In this document: one piece after another, positions 17,403-26,143 of the stretch
Position numbering within the stretch: position 1 is the first letter of the stretch
Layout of the letters: the number at the start of each line of letters is the position of its first letter
Assembly: GCF_900113315.1 (NCBI RefSeq)
Contig: NZ_FOZG01000003.1
Coordinates: 372,001 to 436,000, forward strand
Reading direction: 5' to 3'
Source: Sphingomonas jatrophae
GTDB taxonomy: Bacteria; Pseudomonadota; Alphaproteobacteria; Sphingomonadales; Sphingomonadaceae
Length of the DNA: 64,000 nucleotides
The notes under the pieces: generated by a model
The model's input: only the letters and a program-made list of their open reading frames with translations
What the model was told of the DNA's origin: nothing
Databases searched by the model: none
Made by a program: the position numbers and the translations under genes

Positions 17403-19361
17403 CTACTCGCCCGTGGCCGTCGCTTTCGGCGCATCACCCAGCAACGTCTGCTGCCAGAAGAGCAGCGACGTCCAGAACTGATAGTCCTGATTCTCCTTCT
17501 TGCCGAAGCCATGGCCTTCGTTCCGGCCGAGCAGGTGCCACGCCGTGCCGCCCTGCGCGCGGACCGCCTTGACGATCTGGTCCGCCTCGCTGGCCGGCAC
17601 GCGCGGATCGTTGCCGCCGGTCACCACCATCAGCGGGATGGTCAGCTCCTTCACGCGTGTCAGCGGCGAGATCGCCTCCAGCTTGGCGCGCTGCGCGGGC
17701 ACGCGCTCGTCGCCATATTCGACACGGCGCAGGTCGCGGCGATAGCTTTGCGTGTTCTGGAGGAAGGTGACGAAGTTGGAGATGGCGACGACGCAGTTCG
17801 CGTCCTTCAGCCGGTCGCGGTAGAAGATCGCGCTGGCATAGCACATGTAGCCGCCATAGCTGCCGCCGGTCACGCCGATCCGCTTGGGATCGACCGCCGG
17901 CTCCCTCTCCAGCGCCGTCAGGAAGGCGCCGATGTCCTTGACCGAATCCTCCCGCTTGAACGGCCCGTTGTCGAGCCCGACGAACGTCTTGCCGTACCCG
18001 GTCGAGCCGCGGACGTTCGGGTAGAAGAGGGCGATGCCGAGCTCGTTCAGCAGGTAATTGTTGCGGCCGAGGAAGCCGGGGGTGGACTGCCCCTCCGGCC
18101 CGCCATGGATGTTGACCAGCAGCGGCCGCTTGCCCGGAAACCTGGCCGGGTCGGGTTGATAGAGGAAGCCCGACACCTCCTGCCCGTCGAAGCTGCGCAC
18201 GCTGAGCAGGCGCGGCTCGACGTTGCGCGCAGGATCGAGGCCGCCCGTCTCGCTCTGCGTCCAGCGCGTCACCGCCAGCGTCCGCGGATCGACGCTCCAC
18301 GAATCGGCGGGGCTGCGGGCGGAGGCGAGCGTCAGGCCGATCGTGCCCCACGGCGCGACCTCCAGCCCGTAGACGACGCCGAGCGGCAGCTGCGTCACCG
18401 GCCGCACCGCGCCGGTCCTGGGATCGAGCAGCTTGAGGCGCGAGGCGCCCGCCTCGTTCACGACATAGGCGATGAAGCGGCCATCCTCGGCGATCGCGAA
18501 CGTATCCACGTCCCATTTCGGCTCGCGGCTGACCGCGGTGAAGCGCCGGCTGCGCGGATCGAGCGTGCCGAGCCGCTGGAAGTCGGAGCCTTCGTCGCTC
18601 GTCACCCACAGGTTGCCGTCGGGTGCGTAATGCGCCGCGCCGTAGCTGACCGTCGCCTGCGGATCGCTGATCGGCGTCAGCCTGCCGCTGGCGAGATCCA
18701 GCTCGTAGAGATTGGACTTCTGCACCGAGACATATTCGGTGACGACCGCCTTGGTGCCGCCGGGCGCGAAGTCGGCAATCTGCCAGCCGCCGCCCTTCAC
18801 CTGCGCCACGAGCCGGTCCGACTTAGGATCGCGCGGATCCATGACGTAGAGGTCGCTGTCCGTCCCGTTGCGGCGGGTGGAGGAATAGCCGACGCGCGCC
18901 CCCTCCTTGTCCCACCCGCCGAACTCGTTGCGGCTCTTGCCGTCGGTCAGCAGCGTCAGGCGGCCATCCCTCAGCGTGTAGAGCTGGAAGAATTCGTTGC
19001 CGCCGACATCCTTCTGCACGACCAGCACGTCGCCGCGCTTCGGCGCCCACGCACCATTGCCGAGCGGCTCGGCCTCGAAGCTGATCTGCCGGCGATCTGC
19101 GCCCGGCGCCGCCACGCGGTGCAGCTGCGCCACATTGGCGAAGCGGGTGGCGATCAGCATCGAGCGATCGACCGGGTTCCAGCCGACGAAGCCGGCGCTG
19201 CGATATTCGAGATAGGGGCGCGTTGCGGCGGCGAGCGCCTCGGGCACGGGCGGCGTGCCGTCCGCGACGAGCGCGGCCGGCTTCTCCACCGCGGCGGCTG
19301 CGGCGCTGAGCGGCAGCAAGGCGCTAAGGCCGAGAATCAGGCGAGGTGCGACGCGAGGCAT
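17403..19361 (-). CDS. S9 family (prolyl oligopeptidase-like) peptidase
   Basis: A protein of 652 residues with a signal peptide (1-26), a beta-propeller-like N-terminal half of repeated strand motifs, and a C-terminal alpha/beta-hydrolase domain. The catalytic serine is S501 in GGSYGG. The acid is D585 in GGNDPRVP and the base H617 in EGHGF. This is the order and spacing of the S9 family. It is probably exported and degrades peptides; whether it is a dipeptidyl- or acylaminoacyl-peptidase cannot be told. It lies divergent from pabBC with a 62-base gap. Confidence 0.88.
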   Translation of the reverse strand: MPRVAPRLILGLSALLPLSAAAAAVEKPAALVADGTPPVPEALAAATRPYLEYRSAGFVGWNPVDRSMLIATRFANVAQLHRVAAPGADRRQISFEAEPLGNGAWAPKRGDVLVVQKDVGGNEFFQLYTLRDGRLTLLTDGKSRNEFGGWDKEGARVGYSSTRRNGTDSDLYVMDPRDPKSDRLVAQVKGGGWQIADFAPGGTKAVVTEYVSVQKSNLYELDLASGRLTPISDPQATVSYGAAHYAPDGNLWVTSDEGSDFQRLGTLDPRSRRFTAVSREPKWDVDTFAIAEDGRFIAYVVNEAGASRLKLLDPRTGAVRPVTQLPLGVVYGLEVAPWGTIGLTLASARSPADSWSVDPRTLAVTRWTQSETGGLDPARNVEPRLLSVRSFDGQEVSGFLYQPDPARFPGKRPLLVNIHGGPEGQSTPGFLGRNNYLLNELGIALFYPNVRGSTGYGKTFVGLDNGPFKREDSVKDIGAFLTALEREPAVDPKRIGVTGGSYGGYMCYASAIFYRDRLKDANCVVAISNFVTFLQNTQSYRRDLRRVEYGDERVPAQRAKLEAISPLTRVKELTIPLMVVTGGNDPRVPASEADQIVKAVRAQGGTAWHLLGRNEGHGFGKKENQDYQFWTSLLFWQQTLLGDAPKATATGE

Positions 19362-19423
19362 GGGATAGATCCCCTTTCGCTTCCCGGTTTACGAAGGCCC
19401 CCAACCCGCGGCAACAGCGCCGC

Positions 19424-21247
19424 ATGACGCTCCCCGCCCCCTTCGTGCTGCTCGACGACGTGCGTGCCGCGGGCGGCCCGCCGCGGCTCTACGAGGCGCC
19501 GGGCGAGGTGATCGTGGCGCATGCGGCGGAAGAGGTCGCGCCCGCGCTGGAGCGGCTGCGGGAGGCTTTGGCGGAAGGGGCACACGCCGCGGGGTTCCTC
19601 GGCTATGAGGCGGGATACACGCTTTCTGCGCTCCACACGCGTCACCCTGAACTCGTTTCGGGGTTCACCGGGCAGCCAGGCACTAAGCCGCAGGATCGAG
19701 CCTCCCGGTGGATGCTGAAACAAGTTCAGCATGACGGTGGGGCGCCTCCCATCCTCTGGGTCGGCCTGTTCGATCGGGTGCGCCTGCTCGACCCGGCCGG
19801 GATCGCAGCATGGCTCCCCGATCCGGCGGGGGCCTGCGCCGGGCCCGTCCGCCCGCGGATCGACGAGGCCGCGCATGCCGGGGCGGTCGCCCGCATCCTC
19901 GACTATATCGCCGCAGGCGACATCTATCAGGCGAACCTCACCTTCGCTGCCTCGGTGCGTGTGGCGGGCGATCCGCGCGCACTTTACGCTCGCCTGCGTG
20001 CGACGGGCGGCGGCGGTTGGGGCGGGATCGTGTGGACGGGCGGCCACTGGCTGCTGTCCTGCTCGCCCGAACTGTTCTTCACCGCGGCGGATGGCGCGCT
20101 CACCGCGCGGCCGATGAAGGGCACCCTGCCCGCCTCCGCCGATCCGACCGCACTCGCCGCCGATCCGAAGCAACGCGCGGAGAACCTGATGATCGTGGAC
20201 CTGATCCGCAACGATCTGGCGCAGGTGGCCGAGCCCGGCAGCGTCTCGGTGCCCGACCTGTTTGCGGTGGAGACCTATCCCACCGTCCACCAGATGACCT
20301 CCACCGTCATTGCCCGCCTCGCTCCGGGCCGTGACGCGGTCGACCTTCTAGCCGCCGCTTTTCCCTGCGGCTCGGTGACGGGCGCACCCAAGCGCCGCGC
20401 CATGGAGATCATCGCCGAACTGGAGCCGCATCCGCGTGGCCCCTACACCGGATCGATCGGCTGGCTTGATCCGGCGGGGAATGGCGGCTTCAATGTTGCC
20501 ATCCGCACGCTCGTGCTGGGCCAGGGGGAAGAGCATGCGACATTGGGGCTCGGCTCGGGGATCGTCGCCGACTCGGTGGCGGCCGACGAGTGGCGCGAAT
20601 GCCTTGCCAAGGCCGCGTTCATGAGCGCGGCAGAGCCGGCGTTCGACCTGATCGAGACGATGCGGTTCGACCCCAGCGAGGGCATTGCTGAGCTGGATCG
20701 CCATCTTGCCCGGATGAAGGCGTCGGCGGACGCATTCGGCTTCGCGTTCGACCGGCACGATGCGCGCAACGAATTGCAGGCGGCCACCTTCCGCCTGCGC
20801 GCGCCCAGCCGGCTGCGGCTGCTGCTCGGCCGCTCGGGTGCGATCGCCATCGAGGCGGCGCCCGCCCCCGCGCCACTGGCAGAGCCGGTCGCCGTTGCGA
20901 TCGTGCCGCTGCCGGTGGCACCGAGCGACGTGCGCCTTCGCCACAAAACGAGCGACCGCGGCTTCTATGACGCAGCGCGCGCGGCGGCGGGCACGGCGGA
21001 GGTCGTCTTCGTCGATCCCGAAGGTTTCCTGACGGAGGGAAGCTTCACCAGCCTGTTCGTCGAGCGGGGCGGACGCCTGCTCACGCCGCCGCTCGCCCGC
21101 GGCCTGTTGCCCGGCGTGCTGCGCGCGCGCCTGCTGGCGGAGGTCCGCGCGGAGGAGGCGGACTTGCGCCCGGAGGACCTCGTCGGCGGCTTCCTCATCG
21201 GCAATGCGCTGCGCGGTCTGATGCGGGCGGAACTTACCTCCCGTTAA
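19424..21247 (+). CDS. pabB: Aminodeoxychorismate synthase/lyase fusion (PabB-PabC)
   Basis: A protein of 607 residues, a fusion of aminodeoxychorismate synthase component I with a C-terminal aminodeoxychorismate lyase domain. Together they convert chorismate to 4-aminobenzoate for folate. PabB features include YQANLTFAASVRV, GWGGIVWTGGHWLLSCSPELFF, PMKGTLPA, DLIRNDLAQVAEPGSV and GSVTGAPKRRAMEII. The lyase domain (from about 405) has the catalytic lysine in RHKTSDRGFYD and EGSFTSLFV. ATG at 19424 is chosen because the family sequence begins there. An in-frame palindromic repeat has added residues about 73-104 to a loop between AGYTL and LWVGLFD. The amidotransferase PabA is not nearby. Confidence 0.9.
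   Translation: MTLPAPFVLLDDVRAAGGPPRLYEAPGEVIVAHAAEEVAPALERLREALAEGAHAAGFLGYEAGYTLSALHTRHPELVSGFTGQPGTKPQDRASRWMLKQVQHDGGAPPILWVGLFDRVRLLDPAGIAAWLPDPAGACAGPVRPRIDEAAHAGAVARILDYIAAGDIYQANLTFAASVRVAGDPRALYARLRATGGGGWGGIVWTGGHWLLSCSPELFFTAADGALTARPMKGTLPASADPTALAADPKQRAENLMIVDLIRNDLAQVAEPGSVSVPDLFAVETYPTVHQMTSTVIARLAPGRDAVDLLAAAFPCGSVTGAPKRRAMEIIAELEPHPRGPYTGSIGWLDPAGNGGFNVAIRTLVLGQGEEHATLGLGSGIVADSVAADEWRECLAKAAFMSAAEPAFDLIETMRFDPSEGIAELDRHLARMKASADAFGFAFDRHDARNELQAATFRLRAPSRLRLLLGRSGAIAIEAAPAPAPLAEPVAVAIVPLPVAPSDVRLRHKTSDRGFYDAARAAAGTAEVVFVDPEGFLTEGSFTSLFVERGGRLLTPPLARGLLPGVLRARLLAEVRAEEADLRPEDLVGGFLIGNALRGLMRAELTSR
19641..19735. repeat. Palindromic repeat inserted in frame in pabB
   Basis: Two imperfect 29-base arms face each other: 19641-19669 (starting GTCACCCTGAACTCGTTTC) and 19707-19735 (its near-complement, ending CAAGTTCAGCATGAC), matching at 22 of 29 positions. 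Between them is a 37-base spacer. The same sequence family has another partial copy at 29410-29435. The element sits in frame, has no stop, and adds about 32 residues to PabB (HPELVSGF...WMLKQVQHD). Such TCCTGAACTTGTTTCAGGA-type palindromes are abundant in sphingomonads; the naming is from recall, not a search. Confidence 0.85.
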
Positions 21248-21294
21248 CCATTGTCTGCGCAAGGTCATGCCTCCCCGGTTCCGGAGGACGGCCG

Positions 21295-22020
21295 ATGCGT
21301 ATCTCTCGCCACCTCGTCGCCTGCGGCCTGTCGCCGCTCCTCCTGCTGGGCTGTGCGCGAACGCCCGCGCCGGTGCCCGTCGCGGCGGTCACGCCACCAC
21401 CGCCCCCACCCCGGCCCGAACGGCCGCAGGATCTGCCCGAGACGCTGCGCGTTCCCGCGCGGCTGGCGGACGGGCGCTACGCCACGATCAACCAGGGCAT
21501 CACCGCTGCGGCAGCGGCATGGCACGTCCGCTCCGCACTGAACGTCGCCGCACTCGGCTGCCGCGGACCGCAGGAAGCGGGCATGATCGCCGGCTACAAC
21601 CGGCTCCTGAAGACGCACAAGGCATCGCTCGCCGCCGCGGACAAGGCGGTCCAGGCCGAGTTTCGCAGCCGCGAGCCGAAGGATTGGCGCGGCGCGCATG
21701 ACGGCTTCAACACGCGCCTCTACAATTTCTTCGCCCAGCCGGTCGCCACGGCGCGCTTCTGTGCGGAGGCGCTCGCGGTGGTGACCGAGGCGGAGGCGGT
21801 ACCTACGGCCGGCTTCGCCGCGTGGGCGCCCGGCGCGCTCACCCGGCTGGAGGCGCCTTTCACCGATGCCTATGCGCGCTACGACGATTGGCGCCTGCGC
21901 CTCGCCGCGTGGGAGGCGGGCCGCGTGCCTGGCGCGCCGCGGCTGGAATATGCCTCCATGGCGCAGGTGATGGCGTGGACGCCGCCCGAGACCGTCTGGC
22001 GCGTGGCGGCGCTGCGCTGA
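21295..22020 (+). CDS. Hypothetical lipoprotein
   Basis: A protein of 241 residues that I do not recognise by function. It begins with a lipoprotein signal peptide: residues 1-19 with a lipobox ending LLLLGC, giving the lipidated cysteine at 20. A proline-rich stretch (about 33-41) follows. The remainder is alpha-helical (many alanine, tryptophan and phenylalanine residues) and has one more cysteine in ALGCRG and one in ARFCAEA. It is therefore probably anchored in the outer membrane facing the periplasm. It follows pabBC by 47 bases and precedes an aminotransferase gene. Confidence 0.7.
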   Translation: MRISRHLVACGLSPLLLLGCARTPAPVPVAAVTPPPPPPRPERPQDLPETLRVPARLADGRYATINQGITAAAAAWHVRSALNVAALGCRGPQEAGMIAGYNRLLKTHKASLAAADKAVQAEFRSREPKDWRGAHDGFNTRLYNFFAQPVATARFCAEALAVVTEAEAVPTAGFAAWAPGALTRLEAPFTDAYARYDDWRLRLAAWEAGRVPGAPRLEYASMAQVMAWTPPETVWRVAALR

Positions 22021-22058
22021 CCATTTCGGCCACGCGCAGGATTTCTTGGGTGCCGTAG

Positions 22059-23312
<1,254 letters not shown>

Positions 23313-23412
23313 GGCGGTGGCAGCGGCACGGTGCGGCAGCGCACGGTGCGACGCAGATCATAGGCAAGCGCTTCGTGCCGCCCCATATCGGGCGGGCAAG
23401 GAGTGTTTTGCC

Positions 23413-24096
23413 ATGTCGCGTCCCCATATCCTGTCAGGCCTGCTCGCCCTCACCGTCGCCGGCACCATCGCGCTCACCGCCGCACAGGCGGAGCATGCGG
23501 TGCAGGCCCCCGCCCCCGCTTTCTCCGTCCGCAATCCGGCGCCGAGCGAGACGGCGATGTTCGCAGGCGGCTGCTTCTGGGGTGTGCAGGGCGTGTTCCA
23601 GCACGTTCGCGGGGTGAAAAGCGCGGTATCCGGCTATACCGGCGCCACGGGGCGCGCCGGCTATGAGGCGGTCAGCGGCGGCGACACCGGCCATGCCGAG
23701 GCGGTGCGCGTGACCTTCGACCCGCGGCAGGTGAGCTATGCGCAGCTGCTCCAGATCTATTTCTCGGTGGTCGCCGATCCGACGACGCTGAACGCGCAAG
23801 GGCCCGATCGCGGCACGCAATATCGCTCGGCGCTGTTCCCGATGAGCGAGGCGCAGCGCCGTGTCGCGGTCGCCTATATCAGTCAGCTCGGCAAGGCGCG
23901 GGTCTGGCCGCGGCCGATCGTCACGCGGATCGAGCGGGCGCAGCCCTTCTACCCGGCCGAGACCTATCATCAGGATTATCTGACGCGGAACCCGCAGTCG
24001 GCCTACATCCGCATCAACGATCTGCCGAAGGTGGCGGCGCTGCGCAGCTTCTATCCCAAGCTGTGGCGCGCGCAGCCGGTGCTGGTCCGCGGCTGA
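23413..24096 (+). CDS. msrA: Peptide methionine sulfoxide reductase MsrA, exported
   Basis: A protein of 227 residues that reduces the S-form of methionine sulfoxide in proteins. The catalytic cysteine is C54 in AGGCFWGVQGVF. Further family blocks are GYTGATGRAGYEAVSGGDTGHAEAV and PAETYHQDYL. Residues 1-25 form a signal peptide (after MSRPH, ending AAQA), so the enzyme should work in the periplasm. C54 is the only cysteine in the mature protein, so no resolving cysteine exists. A ribosome site (AAGGAG) lies before the ATG. It follows the aminotransferase by 100 bases. Confidence 0.92.
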   Translation: MSRPHILSGLLALTVAGTIALTAAQAEHAVQAPAPAFSVRNPAPSETAMFAGGCFWGVQGVFQHVRGVKSAVSGYTGATGRAGYEAVSGGDTGHAEAVRVTFDPRQVSYAQLLQIYFSVVADPTTLNAQGPDRGTQYRSALFPMSEAQRRVAVAYISQLGKARVWPRPIVTRIERAQPFYPAETYHQDYLTRNPQSAYIRINDLPKVAALRSFYPKLWRAQPVLVRG

Positions 24097-24100
24097 TCGC

Positions 24101-24763
24101 TCAGGCGGCGAGCGGGAAGCGCAGCAGCCGGTCCCGCACCGGCACCAACGCCTGCGCGCCTTTGCCCGCCGCGCGCATGATCTCCGGGTGATGCGCGTCG
24201 AGGCCGCCGGTCAGCGCCCCGAAAGCGGGCAGAATCAGCTTGGTTGGTGACGCGACGAAGCAGCGCCGTGCGACATGGCGACCCTTCACCGTCAGCCTCA
24301 GCTTCGGGTGATAATGGCCCGACAGTTCGGGCCACGGATCCGCCGGCTTGGCCTCGTGCCGCAGCACCAGTCCGTCGACAACCGCTTCCTCGACGATCCG
24401 GCCGCCGCAATGGTCGAGCATGCCGGCATCGTGATTGCCGGTGATCCAAGTCCAGTCGAGCGTGCCGGTCAGGTGCCGCAACTGGTCCTGCGCGTCGGCT
24501 GGCAGACGCTCGCACCCCGCGCGGTCGTGGAAGCTGTCGCCGAGGCACCACAGCGCCCGCGCGCCGGTCGCGGCGACAAGCGCGGTCAGGTCGGCCAGGG
24601 TCGCCTGGCTGTCGTAGGGCGGCAGCATCTGGCCGAAGCGCGCATACCAGCTCGCTTTCTCCAGATGCAGATCGGCGACGAGCAGCGCCTGGCGCGCGGG
24701 CCAGTAGAGCGCGCCCTGCGGCAGCGCGATCAGCTCATGTCCGCCGAACGAAAAGGGAACCAT
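24101..24763 (-). CDS. pdeM: Ligase-associated DNA repair endonuclease PdeM
   Basis: A protein of about 220 residues in the metallophosphoesterase family, matching the nuclease that accompanies the ligase-associated helicase and exonuclease in many bacteria. Motifs are ADLHLEKAS (D32, H34), LGDSFHD (D77), TGNHD and SGHYHPK. These supply two metal sites. It is transcribed from the exonuclease gene 32 bases upstream. Two starts are possible: GTG at 24766 and ATG at 24763; ATG is chosen. The enzymatic assignment is by family recall. Confidence 0.85.
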   Translation of the reverse strand: MVPFSFGGHELIALPQGALYWPARQALLVADLHLEKASWYARFGQMLPPYDSQATLADLTALVAATGARALWCLGDSFHDRAGCERLPADAQDQLRHLTGTLDWTWITGNHDAGMLDHCGGRIVEEAVVDGLVLRHEAKPADPWPELSGHYHPKLRLTVKGRHVARRCFVASPTKLILPAFGALTGGLDAHHPEIMRAAGKGAQALVPVRDRLLRFPLAA

Positions 24764-24795
24764 CACCCGCCGTTACGCTCGGGCGGACTCCGCGG

Positions 24796-25794
24796 TCAAT
24801 CGTCCTCGTCCTCATATCCGACGAGATCGAGCGCGCGCGCCTTGATCTGGTGCGTCATGCACCAGTGGACCAGCGCCTCCTCGCGTCCGTGCGTCACCCA
24901 CACTTCGGACGGCGCGACTTCACGCAGGGTGGTCGTCAGCTCGTCCCAGTCGGCATGGTCGGACAGGATCAGCGGCAACTCCACCATGCGCTGCCGTGCG
25001 CGCTGGCGGACGCGCATCCAGCCCGATGCCATGGCGGTGATCGGATCGGGCAGCCGCCGCGACCAGCGGTCGTTGAGCGCGGACGGCGGGCACATGACGA
25101 TGCGTCCCTTGAGATCCGCAGCCTTCAAGCCGGTGACGCCGGCCAGCTCGCCCAGCTCCACGCCATGCTCGACATAGAGATCGCACAGCCGCTGGAGCGC
25201 GCCGTGGATGTGGATCGAATCGTGGTGGCCGCGGCGGCGCAGCTCGGTGATCACGCGCTGGGCCTTGCCCAGCGCATAGGCGCCGACCAGCACGCAACGA
25301 TCCGGATTGGCGTGGAGCGCGGCCAGCAGCCGGTCCATCTCGCCGCCCGTGTCGGGATGGCGGAAGACAGGGAGGCCGAACGTCGCCTCGGTCACGAAGA
25401 CGTCGCACGGCACCGGCTGGAACGGCTCGCACGTCGGATCGGGCCGGCGCTTGTAATCGCCCGACACGACGACGCGCTCGCCCTTATGCTCCAGCACGAT
25501 CTGGGCGGAACCAAGCACGTGGCCGGCGGGGACGAAGCTGACGTCGACATCGCCTAGCCGGATGCTTTCGCCATAGGCGATCGGCTGGCCATTCTGGTCC
25601 CCATAGCGGACGCCCATGATCGCCAGCGTCTCGGGCGTGGCCAGCACCGCGCCGTGGCCGCCGCGGGCATGATCGGCATGGCCGTGCGTGACGAGCGCGC
25701 GGGGCTTGGGCTCGGCGGGATCGATCCAGGCGTCGGCGGCGGGAAGGTAGATGCCCTCGCGGCGGGGCTCGATCCAGGCAGCGGTGCGGGGCAT
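24796..25794 (-). CDS. Ligase-associated DNA repair exonuclease (MBL fold)
   Basis: A protein of 332 residues with a beta-lactamase-fold domain followed by a beta-CASP-like region. The metal motif HGHADH is near residue 40 (THGHADHARGG), and further ligands are in GHVLGSAQI, SGDYKRR and DHADWDEL. Family members described beside the ligase-associated helicase act as DNA 3' processing nucleases. The ATG at 25794 gives the usual length. It is first in an operon with pdeM and lies divergent from the small membrane protein and the helicase. The ATP-dependent ligase that normally sits here is absent. Confidence 0.88.
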   Translation of the reverse strand: MPRTAAWIEPRREGIYLPAADAWIDPAEPKPRALVTHGHADHARGGHGAVLATPETLAIMGVRYGDQNGQPIAYGESIRLGDVDVSFVPAGHVLGSAQIVLEHKGERVVVSGDYKRRPDPTCEPFQPVPCDVFVTEATFGLPVFRHPDTGGEMDRLLAALHANPDRCVLVGAYALGKAQRVITELRRRGHHDSIHIHGALQRLCDLYVEHGVELGELAGVTGLKAADLKGRIVMCPPSALNDRWSRRLPDPITAMASGWMRVRQRARQRMVELPLILSDHADWDELTTTLREVAPSEVWVTHGREEALVHWCMTHQIKARALDLVGYEDEDD

Positions 25795-25889
25795 CGCAGC
25801 TAAACGGGAAAGCGAAGCTTCGGGTCCGGTGGACCCTACGCGCGGTCTCTTCGTTGGTCGGTCAAGCGAAACGATCATTGGAGGGCATG

Positions 25890-26084
25890 ATGGAAGCCGG
25901 CGGATTTCAGTGGAGCCTGTTGACGATCCTTGGCCCGATCCTGCTGGCGGCGGTCCTGCTGTGGGCGCTGGTGCGCAACCGGGCGCAAAAGGGCGGCAAG
26001 GGCCGGACCGAGGCGGCGACGCGCGACCTGTATGAGGCGCAGGACCGGCAGGACAAGGCGGAGGCCAACAAGGTCCAGCGCTAG
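25890..26084 (+). CDS. Small single-pass membrane protein
   Basis: A protein of 64 residues of unknown function. Residues 9-29 (LTILGPILLAAVLLWALVRN) form one membrane segment. The remainder is charged and helical (KGGKGRTEAATRDLYEAQDRQD) and faces the cytosol by the positive-inside rule. The strong ribosome site GGAGGG (25880-25885) suits the second of two adjacent ATGs (25890) better than 25887. It lies between the divergent exonuclease and the Lhr-type helicase, 47 bases before the helicase start. A role in the repair locus is only positional inference. Confidence 0.65.
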   Translation: MEAGGFQWSLLTILGPILLAAVLLWALVRNRAQKGGKGRTEAATRDLYEAQDRQDKAEANKVQR

Positions 26085-26094
26085 GTTGACGAAG

Positions 26095-26123
26095 TTGACA
26101 CTCAGCGGCCCTTTTCCGACATG
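26095..26123 (+). promoter_or_regulatory. Candidate promoter of the Lhr-type helicase gene
   Basis: TTGACA (26095-26100), a perfect -35 hexamer, is followed after 17 bases by GACATG (26118-26123), a poor -10. Transcription would start around 26130, essentially at the helicase ATG (26132), so the message could be leaderless or nearly so. The -10 is weak and the call is tentative. Confidence 0.35.
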
Positions 26124-26143
26124 CCTGTAGGATGTCCTACAGG
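26124..26143. promoter_or_regulatory. Perfect 9-bp palindrome over the helicase start codon
   Basis: CCTGTAGGA (26124-26132) and TCCTACAGG (26135-26143) are perfect complements separated by TG. The ATG start of the helicase gene lies inside it (A at 26132). It could be an operator for a repressor or an RNA hairpin masking the start codon. Confidence 0.55.
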
